Shown: piece after piece, positions 34,723 to 47,159 of the stretch
Layout of the letters: each line of letters opens with the position of its first letter
Numbering within the stretch: the first letter of the stretch is position 1
Source: Dimargaris cristalligena
Taxonomy: Eukaryota > Kickxellomycota > Dimargaritomycetes > Dimargaritales > Dimargaritaceae
Reading direction: 5' to 3'
NCBI GenBank assembly: GCA_027576995.1
Contig: JANBQC010000021.1
Span: forward strand, 1 to 64,000
Length of the DNA: 64,000 nucleotides
Position numbers and translations under genes: made by a program
Notes under the pieces: model-generated
What the model was told of the DNA's origin: nothing
What the model saw: only the letters and a program-made list of their open reading frames with translations
Database searches by the model: none

Positions 34723-34994
34723 TAGTTCTTTATTTAAGCAACACTCTATAGCTCTGTATATTAAATTACTATTCCGCACTGTTGTCTGTCGGCGTGTTCC
34801 ATACTTCCCCGCCACAGCTTCTGGGTTTTTCTTATTTGCTTCTCCCACGTCGTGGTGCGCCGTGTACCACACAACAACATCCTTCACTAACTGAGAGGCT
34901 CTCCTGCGGGTCCTCTACTCCCTCACCCTTACTACTACCGACCCGAACCGAGTAGAGCTGAACTGAGCCGAACCAAGTCGTGTTGAGTTGAGCC

Positions 34995-37900
34995 ATGCGC
35001 TTCCCCACCCCCACTGCTTCATTCGGCAGTCGCCTACGGCGGCTACGGCCGGGTAAACCGCCCATTCGGCCAAGGAGCCGCTGCCGGCTGCCCTTTCTTT
35101 TCTGCACTATTATTCTAGTCTCTACCTTAATGCTCTTCCTTTCTCCAGTCCGGGCCAGCTCCGTTGAAGTCATCATTAAGGCCGATATCGTTATTTCGGC
35201 CATCGACTCCCACCGCATTGCCCGCAATGTCACCACCATTGAACTAGGCCGGAATGTGGAGGGCGACCTCCCCAGCAAGAGTTCGGCCGCCGGTACATCC
35301 TTCGAGGTGGGTAAACCCTAGTTAAGCTGTACTTTTTAGTTGGTATACACTGACCCATTCACTTGCGTCCTCGCTTATTTACTTTTACCGCCACCACCAA
35401 TATCCGACCCCTCTCGCTTCCACTTACCGAGCCACCTGGAAGCGCGCCACCCCCCCTCTTCCTTAATGATAATGCACACTAATAGATCGCATGCCACAGT
35501 TTTCTCTTAAGGGGGTGCGCCAGCCTATAAAATGGGTCCTTCACCGAATCCACCTATTAATCTGCTGGACTTTTGTCTACTCTATTCGGGTTACCCTGGA
35601 CTCGCTGCCGCTCACCTCTAGGGTCTGGTGACGGATTTCCGGGCCATCAACGCGACCTACCCGACCACCCAGCACTCCAACATTTTTCTCCTTAATTTAG
35701 ACAACCAGACCGACCCTTCCTTGGACCTATCGACCAACAACACCGCTCTGGTCATTGTTTATTCGTCCGGCGGCACTTTCAACGGAACATACCTGTCAAG
35801 GCTCACCAATTCCGTGGCTTTGACCACCACGTGGACCCTTGGGGACTCGTTGTCCTACATTGTGGATGCGCTATATACCATTCCGGGCAACCCCCCGTCC
35901 GCGGCGTACTCCTCGAAAAGTCCCCTCACCCAATGGGCCATCCAGGCCAAAGAGGCCATCAGCAAGGTGCCCGCGTACGACACGGGGTCCTATGAACCGC
36001 GGGTGAACCTGCGGGTCGTGGTGCAGGATATCAACGGAGGTTCGGACGACAGCAGCGGTTCGAATTCCGCCACTATTATTGCCGCGTCGGTGGGTAGCGT
36101 CGTTGGTTTATTAGCCCGTAAGTTGCACTACTTTACTTTGTTTTTCCCGGGTAACGGGGCTGGAGCGGTCCTGTGGCTGGCCGTTCCACCGTGGCTTCCC
36201 ACGACGACTGGCCAAGGTAGAGGGGTTGGTGGACTCGCCCAAGTAATTGGTTTCCGCTGGGCACTCCCGGCTGAGTCACCGCCACCATGTGATGCAGACG
36301 GGGGTGGGATTGGCTTGAGCGGCATATGACCCATTTGGGCCCGTCGCCCTGACCTCGCTATCGCCAGGGGGGAGTAGAGAGGTAGGGGCGGGGGCCGTCC
36401 GTGCACGCCTGATAAATTGGCTACGGGAAGAAGGTGCCTATATCCATCCCTTCTCTGTTATTGGACTAATGGTAAAGGATGTACCCCACTCCATCAACTC
36501 TATCGGACGAGGAGGGGAGAGGATGTACATGGCGGTCCTCAATGGCCCGGAGTGTAGGGAGGAGTACAGTCAGGGTATGCGGGTAGCAGCAGTCTACAAG
36601 GAAGTGGAGCCTATCCTATTTTTCGGATAGATCCGGAAGGAGACTACGGTAACCTTCTATATCGACCGATTCCGGATTATCCGTATTATACTTCTCACCC
36701 CCTTTCTCAAATAATGAGGGTCCCATCCGTCTAATTTCGAGGAGAAGGTGTAGTAGGATTAGAGGGGTCCTGGCTATCTTCTCATGTAGTCCTCTGGGGT
36801 TGACCTGGAACGTTGCTTAAGTTTCCTGAGGAACTTACCTGGCTATGAGTAACAAACAACCCGCTGCCCTCTGTTCTGTTCGACCCTGGGCCGAACTGCA
36901 CTTCCTACCCTCTCCTCCCCCGTCCTTTCGAAACTCCTTGCCAATTCTGCTGGCGGATTCGAATATTATTGTTTGACCTGCTGGGTACACTATATCGGGT
37001 ATAGTTGGTGGTATATCCATGGAAATACCCGGATATACTGTACCCCCGGTTTCCGCCTCATCGCTCACTCCCCAACTCTTGTGCCCACCCATGCGCCAAT
37101 CCCCTCTGGCTCACTTTCCCACCTATTCATTCGGCCCCTGTGTTTGGCCGATCCCCAGTGTCCCTCTGCACTATCTACCCCTCTGACCATCCTTCCTCCA
37201 CCTAATTTACAATTATATATATATATATATATTATATACACATACGCAGTCATCATCTGCGGTTTCTGCTACCGCTCCTACCGCGGTCAAACCCGCGCCC
37301 GCCAGGCCGTGCCAAGTCCGGCCCAGCGGCAAGTTCACCGCCAGGTTCGCCGGGACGAAGCCATCGCATCCTTTGGAACCGCCATGAACATGCCTGAAGT
37401 CCCCCCGATTAGTAAGGCGCAGCTCGACGGCATGAAATGTTACGACGTTTCCAAGGAAAACCGGGGCAAACTCCTCAAAATCTGGCGTCAGTCTGTCATG
37501 CACATCGTGAACACCAATCCCATTGATACCGGCCCCGTCGGTGGGGGCGGGTCCATTTATTCCCGTCTGGCCCTCCATCGGATGAACGCCACCATGGATG
37601 AAACTAAAGGGGGGAGCGGTCTGCGCGGTGGTGGTTTAGGCGGCGGCGACGCCGATTTCGACGGGCCCCCGAACTCTAGCATCGCATCGATGCCCGGAGT
37701 CGTACCCAAACACCAATTCGATTTCATTGATGCCACCACTTCCACCCCTACCCAAGTGGGTCGCGGCAACGGGAACGGGAGTGGGCGCCTATTCCCGTCG
37801 GCCCTGAAAAAATCAATGCTCGGAGGAGGCACCACCGCCCCCACATCATCCTTCCGCTCCATGTTTGATATGGGCAGTCGAGGGAACCGGTCCCGGCAGG

Positions 37901-38574
37901 GATCCAACGCCGCCGCCGGTGCACACCACGTTTCGATCGCGGTTGATTCAACCGAGTCCCGGGGTCGGTCGGGTTCGGCGGGGACTGGGGGTGCCATGGG
38001 CGTTGCTGCTAACAACCACTCCCGCCACCATCATCACGGGCAGGGCGATGAGTCAACGAGTGTGTTGATCCCCACCAATCCCCAGGTCAGTTTCCTAGCC
38101 CGCCTAGCTTCCCCCCTTCGTTCGGCCGCCGCTACCAACGACACTGCCATGTCCGTCGACTTCCCTCTCTGCACCATCTGTCTCGATGATTTTGCCCTCG
38201 GGGACCGCATTCGCCAGCTCTACTGCCGCCATGTATTCCATCGGGAATGTATTGATGAATGGCTACTCACTAAATGTGGTCTCTGTCCGATTTGTAAGCA
38301 CCATTGCGTTAAAAAAGTGGAACGGGGTCGGGGCAAGCTTACCCGCACGAATCCTCCAGTCTCAACAATGCCAACAACTACACCTATAACAATAACGACC
38401 GTGACAGCTACAACGACCGCGACGACGACGACAGCTGCTTCGGATAGCGATTCGCACACCCCGCTAACGTCTAGAACGGCCCCACCTGTGATAATAAGTG
38501 AGATTAGCAATGGCGATAATGGGGATAGTGGCGACGAAATTACCACCAATGTTCTAGATCGAGACCCGAAATAA
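34995..38574 (+). CDS. Membrane RING-H2 E3 ubiquitin ligase (PA-TM-RING type)
   Basis: Three exons: 34995-35306, 35622-36117 and 37250-38574; 710 residues. The introns are 315 and 1132 bases, both GT-AG and in phase. The protein starts with a basic region and a hydrophobic signal segment (about 31-52). A luminal domain of about 180 residues with several N-glycosylation sequons (NVT, NAT, NQT, NGT) follows. A single transmembrane helix (about 253-277) is split exactly by the long intron. The cytosolic part is low-complexity and His/Ser-rich, with a C3H2C3 RING near 577-620 (CTICLDDF, CRHVFHREC, CPICKHHC). This layout is that of PA-TM-RING ligases, which ubiquitinate endosomal and membrane cargo. 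The protease-associated fold is assumed from layout, not from clear motifs. The ATG is the first in frame. Confidence 0.82.
37213..37237. repeat. TA microsatellite inside the long intron
   Basis: A (TA)n tract that ends 12 bases before the AG acceptor of the 1132-base intron, in place of the usual pyrimidine tract. Confidence 0.9.
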
Positions 38575-38594
38575 GGTTGGTTGCCTGAGTACCT

Positions 38595-38606
38595 CCCCCC
38601 CCCCCC
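38595..38606 (+). repeat. C12 homopolymer
   Basis: A run of 12 C about 20 bases after the stop codon of the RING-H2 gene. Confidence 0.85.
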
Positions 38607-38807
38607 ATTATCAATTCGGCACCCACTCTTGGAGGTAGCGAGAGCGAATATGGGAAAACAACCCCTAAAACCGGCCTTTATGGGGATCATTGCAGTTCAA
38701 AATATATTTGGCAAGGCCTAGTCTGGTCACTGCTTCAATTAATCCCTCTCCTCCCTCCGCCCGCATCCATTATTGATTTTGCACCTTCTCTCTCATCATC
38801 GACCTGT

Positions 38808-38829
38808 ATGTATATATATATATATATTA
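38808..38829. repeat. TA microsatellite after RING-H2 gene
   Basis: A (TA)n tract about 235 bases after the stop codon of the RING-H2 gene. Confidence 0.88.
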
Positions 38830-39105
38830 TTTAATGTTAAGTCTTTCGGTGGGGTTGGGAATTGCTTTTATTTATTTATCATTCCACTTTTCCTTTTAAT
38901 CCCCACCGTTCCCCTCCCTCCCTCTTATCACCTGCTTATCCGAACATTTATTGATCAGTGCTCCACTAGGTTAGAGATCTTCCACATATCACATTTCCCT
39001 GTTTGATATAATTTACTGTATTAGCTAGAACCTCATAAATCATTAATTTTATACATCTTAAAATCTCGGAGCATATCCGGATCATCCGCATTTCCTTATA
39101 TTTCT

Positions 39106-39345
39106 ATGCCATTTTTATCAGTATTCCTGGAAGGCCAGATCTACTACGTGGAGAGTTGTGGAGGAAAGTCGGGCATTGCAACTACCTGCCAGAGGGGATT
39201 AGACAGGCGTTGGATTATTTCTGGAACGCAAGTTCGTCGGGCTATAAACATTACCCCTATCTGGTATAATGGTACCGCAAAAACTAATGCAGTCCCAAGC
39301 CATGCACCGTACGTAAATATAATGTTTTTGTATATTTATTTTTAG
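39106..39345 (+). other. Orphan exon-like open frame with splice-like edges
   Basis: A 79-codon frame in the gap between the RING-H2 and uL3m genes. Its core (about 39121-39306) is flanked by an acceptor-like TTTTTATCAG and a donor-like GTACGT. It contains two cysteines and a possible glycosylation sequon (NIT). No family is recognised and no partner exon was found. Confidence 0.2.
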
Positions 39346-39530
39346 AGTCGCTAAACATAACTAAATCTCAGTGAAAACAAGACTTTTGGGTTTAATAGCA
39401 ACCCTCCACCCTTCCCCACCTTTCCACGCACGTAGACATCATCGACCCTGATTTGATGGAAGGGAGGGGGAGAACGAGGGGGGTGTACCGCGGGGGAGGG
39501 TTTAATTTCTTAAAATTAGGAATCCATAAT

Positions 39531-40655
39531 CTACTCGGTAATTTCGTAAGGATCCTTACGGACAACCTTGGCAATGACTTCGGAAGCGTATTCGACGTTA
39601 GCCTCGGGGATGAAGGTGGGGAAGGGCGGGGGGCCGGCCTCTTTAGGGAATTTACGGCCGCCGTATTTACGGACCGAATCCCGGATACGCAGGTAGCCCT
39701 TATCGGGGCCAGGCACGGAACCGGCGACCCAGATGCAGTTGAGGTCACGGTCGATTTTCATGACCCGCAGGTTCTGGACGGTTTTACGTTCCCCGCCCAT
39801 ATTCCCCGCCATTTTCTTACCCTTGAACACTTTACCAGGGGCCGACCGCTGACCCGTGGAACCACCGCCACGGTGGAAGAGGGACGAACCGTGCGACGCG
39901 GGTCCACCTTTGAAGCCCCAGCGTTTCATTACGCCTTGGAAGCCTTTGCCGCGGGAAGTGCCCGTGACATCAACGAATTGGCCTGGCACGAAATGGGAAG
40001 CGGTCAAAGTAGTTCCAACGGGTAGGAGAGCATCCGAAGAGACGGAAAACTCAAACAGTTTGGCCTTGGGGGTAACCCCGGCTGAGGCGAAGTGGCCCAG
40101 CAGCGGACGGGTCACGCGCGCGGGGTTGCCCACGTCGCCGTACCCCACTTGCAGGCGGTAGGGCGCCCGCGGGTGGGTCGGGGGGATCAGGTGGGTGACT
40201 TGGACGTCCTCGAATTGCAAAATGGTAATGGGGATACGTACACCCCATTCGTTCCACATGGCGGTCATGCCCAGTTTGGTGGCCACTAAACCACACCGGA
40301 TAGACTCGGGGGTCCACTCAGCGGTTTCGAGTTCGAGGGGAGCGGCTAATTTGGCCACCTGGGCGGACCGTTGGGCCGGATCCACGGGATCTTCCGGGGT
40401 CAGGGGGTTGGGCTGATAGGCAAACTTGGACGAGCGGCGACCGGGGCTGATAGGAGACGGGGCCGAAGAGGCACCTCCTCCTTCTACTACCTCTTGGCTA
40501 TCGGTGGCCGTGGTGGCGATTCTCCGGTAAGCTAGAGGACCAATGGCAGACAGCGAAGCGAAGGTGGTTGTGGTGCTGGTCGCATGGGGGTATAGCCGCG
40601 GACGGAGGCTACCCCAGAGACCGGCGGATAGGCTACGGAGGGAGAAGACCGACAT
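39531..40655 (-). CDS. MRPL3: Mitochondrial large-subunit ribosomal protein uL3m
   Basis: A single exon of 374 residues. uL3 is an early-assembling large-subunit protein that reaches toward the peptidyl-transferase centre. The first 80 or so residues are Ser/Thr/Arg-rich, as in a mitochondrial targeting peptide. The uL3 core starts CGLVATKLGMTAMWNEWG, a classical uL3 signature. Conserved loops follow: GQFVDVTGTSRGKGFQGVMK (a near-perfect uL3 motif), RWGFKGGPASHG, GKKMAGNMGGERKTVQN, and a C-terminal VAGSVPGPDKGYLRIRDS. The open frame extends 10 codons further upstream without an ATG, so the start is the ATG at 40655. The C-terminal extension past the core (about 40 residues) is typical of fungal mitochondrial forms. 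The sense-strand leader is pyrimidine-rich. Confidence 0.95.
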   Translation of the reverse strand: MSVFSLRSLSAGLWGSLRPRLYPHATSTTTTFASLSAIGPLAYRRIATTATDSQEVVEGGGASSAPSPISPGRRSSKFAYQPNPLTPEDPVDPAQRSAQVAKLAAPLELETAEWTPESIRCGLVATKLGMTAMWNEWGVRIPITILQFEDVQVTHLIPPTHPRAPYRLQVGYGDVGNPARVTRPLLGHFASAGVTPKAKLFEFSVSSDALLPVGTTLTASHFVPGQFVDVTGTSRGKGFQGVMKRWGFKGGPASHGSSLFHRGGGSTGQRSAPGKVFKGKKMAGNMGGERKTVQNLRVMKIDRDLNCIWVAGSVPGPDKGYLRIRDSVRKYGGRKFPKEAGPPPFPTFIPEANVEYASEVIAKVVRKDPYEITE

Positions 40656-42408
40656 GGTCGTATAAGGAGATCCTTTGATAGGCAAGCAGGTCAGGCAAAA
40701 AGTACGGGCTTTCTATAGAGAGGGGGGCGGATCAGCCACAAGGGGAAAGGGAAATGCAGGTTGGGAGGAGAAAAGAGAAACTGGGCAGAACACAAACGAA
40801 GTGATCGGATAGTGAAATTCAATATTCTGCACAGACACAGACGACGACTGATCCAGCAATGATGGGACTTAGAAGAGAGCGATCTATTCTATTCGCTCAC
40901 GCATACAATTAGGAGGGGAATTGGCTGCCTACAGTCAACCAAGCTAGTCTGAGCGCTGGGGGATATGGCTCGTTTAGGAGATCGCTGAGCCTAGTTGCAC
41001 TCTCTCCACCAGAAAAACATGAGCTTTCTCTCGTACCTAAATTAGCCCCTAATTGCCGTTAAACAGGTCCGATTTCACAAATCTATAGGGAAAGTTAGCG
41101 GCCAGACCCAACTGGCTAAAAGTGGTGATACAGCGCCTACATCTAAAAGCAGTCTACTATTCTTTACTGCCGCCTCCTGGCATATTCCCCGGGGTATCTC
41201 TCGATACAACAAGATCCATTGTCCTGTAGCATTAGGTGGGGAGAGAGTGTGGCATTGGCAGGGAAAATAGTCCGTGGAGGTTTAATGACCGACCAGGTAA
41301 ACATAAGCGCAAGGCAAGTCACCCCGCTATATCTCCCTGTCGGCTAGTTCAACTGGTATGGATATGGTGGCGCTTAGGTCCTGTATGTACTCTATTTATA
41401 ACCCAACACCCTCTCTCTCTATTTCGAGGACCTTTGACTATTTGGGCAATGCCACGCCGGTAATAGAATTAGGCAATTCGGGGGAAAATACGCCTTTCGC
41501 TTTAAACCCGCTGCTGGGCCGTGGTTGGTGGATAATAAAGTCGACCACGAGGTGTGGAGAGTGCGGGTGGGAGGGGGCTGGTATTCGCGTTTGTCCCCTT
41601 CCCTTTATACCTCTTGGTGCCTTCCAGCAAGGGTAAGCGTCGGGGCAGTGAAGTAGGTGGGGTATAAAATAGACCGGGGCAGAGCCACGTTGGCGGTACC
41701 GTAGAGGGCCAAAGAGGAAGGGAAGTAGGGTAGGACAGGCAACTAATCTCTGAAGATTAAATTAAAAGCACTTGGCGAGGTGTCTATTAGGCATTGCCTT
41801 TTTATATAAACCACAGTCAGCCCGGCTGCATTCTCTCTTCTCTGGCCTCCCTAAACCTTCCCCCTGCTTTATGCCTATTGTTCGTCTAGTGTATCGTTTT
41901 AAATTTATTATCATTATAGATTGGCTATTGCAGCTGTCATATCCGTTCCTGGTGGAAAGTAGCATTTTCCCTCACCTTCTCATTAATATTAGAGGTTGAA
42001 CTAACTCTTGGGTTAACTAAAAGCAATTAAACTTTAGACGAATTACCTATTTTTGGTATGAGCTTTGACGATTAGTTTGGGATGCCCTTTGGCCTATATT
42101 TATATATGTAACTCTGTCCCTTCCGCCGCCGTGATCAGAGGGGTTTTTGTAATAACACCTATCCATACACACTGGCACTGTACCTCGGATATTTGGCGGT
42201 TATTTATTCTCCCCCTTCGGCCCACTGGTTGCTGCTGCTCAACCCTCTCCCCCTTCGTTTATTCGCCCTCGCTATATTTCGCTGGTGTCGGACGCCCATC
42301 ACACCGACCTCTACTGCCATTTGCTTTTCGGCCCTCCAGTCAAGCGCGTTCATTCGAATCCCAGTTCTCCCCCCCCCTCGTCGTTTACTTCTGAGCCCAT
42401 TCCCCAAC
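40656..42408. other. Divergent intergenic region
   Basis: Upstream regions of the uL3m gene (minus) and the LEA-2-like gene (plus). It is purine-rich on the plus strand next to uL3m and pyrimidine-rich next to the LEA-2-like gene, so both leaders are pyrimidine-rich in the sense direction. No gene seen. Confidence 0.5.
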
Positions 42409-43480
42409 ATGAGCTTTGTTGCTGAAAAACACCCCGCCGGCGGAATGCCAACCCCCCTACCGCCGCCGCCCGGCAATCCCGAAGACCCGCTCAAGAAACC
42501 ACGCAAGTACTTGCGCCGACGCCGTTGCTGCTGCCTCTCCTGCTGCGGGTGCTGTATCTTGATTACGGTCATCACGCTACTCGTCGTTGCCGCCGCGTTG
42601 CTGATTTTCTTCCTGGTGGCCCGTAAACCGGAAATCAAGCTACTGGGAGTCGAAGCTCCTTCGGATGGCCTACCGCGTTTCGCCCAGGCGGACGGTGGGT
42701 TCGTGATGAACATGAACCTGCTCTTTAATGTGAATAACCCGAATTACATTGGGGCGGACCTGGAAAGCATCGACGGCGTGGTAGGTTTAATGTGAATGTT
42801 AATAGTATTGGTATTGGTATTGGTCCAGTGGTGTTGGTGGATAATAAGGAGGCGTATAAGTCAGGCTCGAATGCGCGCTTATAGAGACATCGCCTCCCCC
42901 TGTTTTTCCACCTACCTCTACCCTAGTCTTATTGGTATGGTCATATAGATAGGGAGATGCAGCATGTGTACCCAACCCGCTTGTGCGAGTCGTACTATTA
43001 CCGCCTTATCCAATGGATATTCTATTCATCTTTTACCCTCCATATCGATGTAACCTTCCCCCATCTCACCCACCCCTTGTAATTTCTCCCGTTCCCTGTT
43101 GTGTATCACCATGCCTTCCATAGGGATATTGGCCTACGCTCCCGGACATTCCGTTCGGTAACGGCACTTTAAAAGATCTGAGGATCCCCAGCCGGTCCAA
43201 CACGACCTTCCTTTTCCCTGTGACGGTGCGCTACGATACCACCAAAGACCCCCAGCTCATCATTCCCCAGGAACTGGCCCAGAAGTGCGGCTTCACAGGG
43301 AAAAAGGAGCAGCTTAAGATTAACTACAGCGTCACCGTCAAGGTCCGGGTCCTCGCCGTCGTTACGGTGACCCCGAGCTTCGACGATTCCGCCTCCTTCG
43401 ACTGTCCTGTACCCGATTTGAGCTCCCTCTTGTCGACAGGTCTTGGCACTCTAGTGGGGACATTGAGCGCAATCCTTTAG
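42409..43480 (+). CDS. LEA-2-like (WHy/NDR1-HIN1-like) membrane protein
   Basis: Two exons, 42409-42780 and 43124-43480, with a 343-base intron (GTAGGT donor, CATAG acceptor, phase 0); 242 residues. A proline-rich cytosolic start is followed by a basic stretch and a dense cysteine cluster (about 40-49). One transmembrane helix follows (about 50-70), then an extracellular LEA-2-type beta-sandwich: FVMNMNLLFNVNNPNYIGADLESIDGV, then GNGTLKDLRIPSRSNTTFLFPVTVRYD and a long C-terminal strand region. The cysteine cluster beside the membrane suggests palmitoylation. LEA-2/NHL proteins sit at membranes and may bind lipid; the fungal role is not established. The ATG is the only in-frame one that keeps the whole polar start. 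Confidence 0.78.
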
Positions 43481-46089
43481 TATCCCCCAGTTAAGGTGGG
43501 GGCCTCGTTAGCAAGAAAAGCTCATCCATTTATTATAGTTTGCTGTCGATGGCTATTTGCTTTGATTAGTGCACATCTTCTTTTTCTTTTGGCGGATATT
43601 TCTTAAGCACTGGTCGCAATTTACCCTACCGGCCCTCACCACTTTTATATCTCTCATGATTGGTTTTTAAGTCTCCCCTAATTTGGTATTAACACCTCCT
43701 CCCCCCACCATATGGGGATTATCTCGGAGTAGTCAACTAGCATTATAACTTGGTATTTAATAACACTTAGTATTTTCCGCAGACTTGGTTGTTGCTGATT
43801 ATTTTTTTGGTGAAGTATTTCTGACACAAATCCTTGGACATGTGATATAGGGATGGCGAGGCTATGGTTGTTGTTGTTGGGATTTCCTACGGAAGCTGGG
43901 GGCAGTCAAACCCCAGCGGCCCGTTGATTACCATTAATCGACCGGCACCGTCTACATTGAACTCACCCTTTTATAAGGCATTCGCTACTCCGTTTTTTGT
44001 GTGGCTTCCAAGTGATATGTTGGAATATTCTCGATATATTGCAATCACCCAGTCTTTTGATATGACACTATCCCGGTATATAAATAAATCTATTAAATTT
44101 TATAGTATACCTAGCGCTGGTCAATTAAGGTGGGCTGGGCAGATTGCCAGCCCCGTCCAAAGTAAGTCCATCCACCCCAGAAGGCCCTTTGTGAATGCAA
44201 CCCCGTCATGCACCATGTCCATCTATCTGCACACCCACATTTTTAATATTTAGTACCGACACTGGTTCGCCCTTTAAGGCAAGTTATCTGGAACATATCA
44301 ACGGTATTTACTGAATAAGGCCAAGATGCTTAAGATTATTGCACCCATCGTGGTTTGATATATATATGGGTGAAGTTCAGCTTGGCTGTATAAGAGTTTA
44401 ACTGATATGTGTATGGGAAAATCGGTGGGATGTTTATTTTCAACCAGTAGTATTTGCCTCATCAAATGGATTTTTCGTTATACAGCCTTGCTGAACTACT
44501 CCCATATATATATATAAGCGGAATGCAAAATAGGAAGCTAGGTGGATGGGCTTCTCCACTGAGCTAGAAGACGAATTAGTATATCATGCTCGACTACCAA
44601 TGTGTCATATCGGTGATCAACCTGGTACCACTCAACTCCCTTTCCGCTTCCTTCTATAAGTTGAAAATGCCCAAGCGTACCTGCCAAGCTAATACCAGTG
44701 TGGATAAGGCAGGCTATAGCGGATTTCCGTGGGTGTTTGAAGAAGAAACTGTTTCAAACCAAAAAAGGGAAACTTCAAGAATCCATGGGGTGGGAAGAGC
44801 AGTAAAGATGGACATATCGGCCACCCCTGGTTAATAAGGATCACGGTTTGTTATCAGGGGAGGCGGATAATGAATGAGATTGGGCCAAAAGGAAGTAATA
44901 GTCGCAAAAAAAGGCCCTGAAACGGTTGTTGGGTTGGACCATCGATTTACATTAGAGAGAGAGAAACGAAGTGGGTGCGCCTTTTCCGCTGATTCTCTAA
45001 CCAGCCTTATGGCTTTTATAACGTAGTAGAGCTGTTTCTTAGCAGCAGTAGTAGTTTAGTTATACAGGGGTGTCGAATTCCATTTAGTAAGGGCTGGTCA
45101 GCGACAGGGGCTTGGGTGGGGCGCCCCAGGGAGGCGTCGGAGCCATCCCGTGATTTTTATATATATTATTTTATCTTCTATTGTTGTTGGTATTTTGCTA
45201 TGCTGGGGAGGTACGGGCGGTGTTCCTGTAGCGGAGGAGGCAGAATCTGTGGTTGATATCTTCAATGGTCTGTGGGACCCCACACATCCGTAGGTCATAC
45301 ATACATAGCAAACGTAAATTAAATTGGTACCGATTCGGACGAACCGCAGGCACTAAGTATGCCCCAATCTACGAGCTGGGGTTTACCTCCGCGCAGCTGC
45401 GTTAATGCCGTCGGTGAAAATGACATCAGGGGGAATTGATGTCGCTGGGTCGCGGGGACGACGTAGGGGGGTTGGGGGCTTTGGGAGAGGGAGGAGGGAG
45501 TATATGATGTAGCCAAGCCCAAAGGTAACTTCTACTCGGCGACGTTCTAGGCCCTATGTGATTTGTCGAATAGAAACAATCTGACAGGGAACGAAGGGAG
45601 GGGGAGTAGTCGGACTTAACCACGTCGAAACCCGGCGGTTATTTAACATCCCGAAGGGGGTTCACAGCGACGACGACAGATAATGGTCGGACTTTTTGCC
45701 GACCTCCTTCTCTGACGATCCTCGCCACGGTGGCCACTGCCATGGTTTGGGGGTACTGTGATTGTAAGTGTCATGTTTAGTACGCTAGTTTCAACTTATC
45801 TGGTACAGTTGACGTTCCCCTCGTCCACCATTCAAAAAAAGCCTGGGGCGAGCCCCTTACGCGCTACTCACTTTACCACTCCCCCGCCTCTACCCCTACC
45901 CCCCACCGCTATTTCGTAGTAACCCAACCTAACTTGCCTTTCTCTCTATCCCTCACTATATACTACACCCACTCACTTTGCTCCAGCCAGTCCGCATTTC
46001 TTGACTTCTAAACTTGATAGAGTTGTTACTCTAACCCTTTATTTTACTCTACATTCCCGTCTTTGGCGTTGCTTACTTCTCGTTTTACA

Positions 46090-46108
46090 ATATATATATA
46101 TATATATA
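46090..46108. repeat. TA microsatellite
   Basis: A (TA)n tract in the gap upstream of the casein kinase gene. Confidence 0.88.
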
Positions 46109-46675
46109 CCGCCCTTATCTACTTGGTCCATTCACCCCATTGTTCACCTGCGGCCGAACAGAGTGCCCTACTACCCCTCCACCTTAATAGCCAGTTATAC
46201 AATAGACACTTAGCTGTTGGAACCCGCCCCCTCGGCTCGCTCCCACCGTAACCAAGTCAGGCAGATAGGTAAGTGTATAGTGGACGAGATAAATTCTCTC
46301 TTCCTGGACACCATCGATACCTTTGGTTGGTCGGCCGCGATTCATTCAGACACCGCTTCCATGGTTCGTTGGCGGAATGTATGCGTGATATAAGTGGTAC
46401 CTTGCTGTTCAGACTTGCCTCCCTTGGCGAATAAGCGGGTTGGAAACTGCTCAACAGGCGGCGTGTGAAGAGCGGGGTTAGCCAATAGAGGTAACGAGCA
46501 AGAGAGAGAGTGTGTGTGTGTGAGAGATAGACAGGACGTGAGCGAGCCAGCGAATTGTGGACCCGTCGTCGCTCTTCTGTGCCTGCGTTTGTTCGTACTG
46601 GCCGTACTCATTGTATGCACGCAACTTCCCCCTCCCTTTCTGGCGTGTCTAAAGGGAAAAGTTGTAGTAGTAATG

Positions 46676-46703
46676 GCGGTGGTGGTGGTGGTGGTGGTGG
46701 TGT
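46676..46703 (+). repeat. GGT trinucleotide run
   Basis: About nine GGT units. Read on the minus strand they would give a histidine run, but the frame around it has no gene features. Confidence 0.9.
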
Positions 46704-47159
46704 GACACGCGGGCTATATGCTCTTGTTTTGCTCCTTTTCGCTGGGGCTCTTCCAAATAAAGCGGGATATTACGTCGGGCTTCGTTTTCAATAGATCTCG
46801 TTTGTGGCCTGGCTTGATAGTGGGAAATGACTAGACCCAAGGTGCGCTTATCAGGTCGCACACACACATATACACTCCCAAATCTATGTATATCTCGTCG
46901 GCCTGCGCACGTTATAGTATGCGAAGGTAGTGGTGGTGGTTAATTAAACGAACATGGATAATTAATACACCCCACGAGGGGAGGGGCCCCGGCCGTCTTC
47001 AGTAGAACGACTTAATTGGCACCGTTCGATGCCTGAAAGACTTGGTTTACACATAACGAAGTCTGGCTGGCGGCCACACACTTCCGGACCTCGTTTCCCC
47101 TGACCCTGTCTTGAATGGGATTGTAGAGTGGTGCTGTATGCACTGAAATGGCGGAGGTT

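Larger units (their letters stand above)
30598..34994. other. Gene-poor, microsatellite-rich region
   Basis: No supported gene over 4.4 kb. It holds TA tracts, a TG run, a hexanucleotide minisatellite, an AAGT run, a G10 run and GA/CT tracts (listed separately). A weak 92-codon frame at 30823-31101 ends GNFINEIKVY and has no recognisable domain. The right end is the upstream region of the RING-H2 gene, with TTTAAATAG near 34559. Confidence 0.55.

Noticed and set aside
36118..37249. Possible separate gene within the long intron
   Set aside because: No frame longer than about 90 codons and no motif; both flanking exons join in phase within the transmembrane helix.
39453..40025. 190-codon plus-strand frame
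   Set aside because: Antisense shadow of the uL3m gene, whose conserved motifs are on the minus strand.
42340..42375. TTCGAATCC, a tRNA B-box-like sequence
   Set aside because: No A box or cloverleaf pairing at the right distance. No tRNA was found elsewhere in the window.
46649..46867. Frame with a histidine run
   Set aside because: The histidines come from the GGT trinucleotide run read on the minus strand; no other protein-like sequence.
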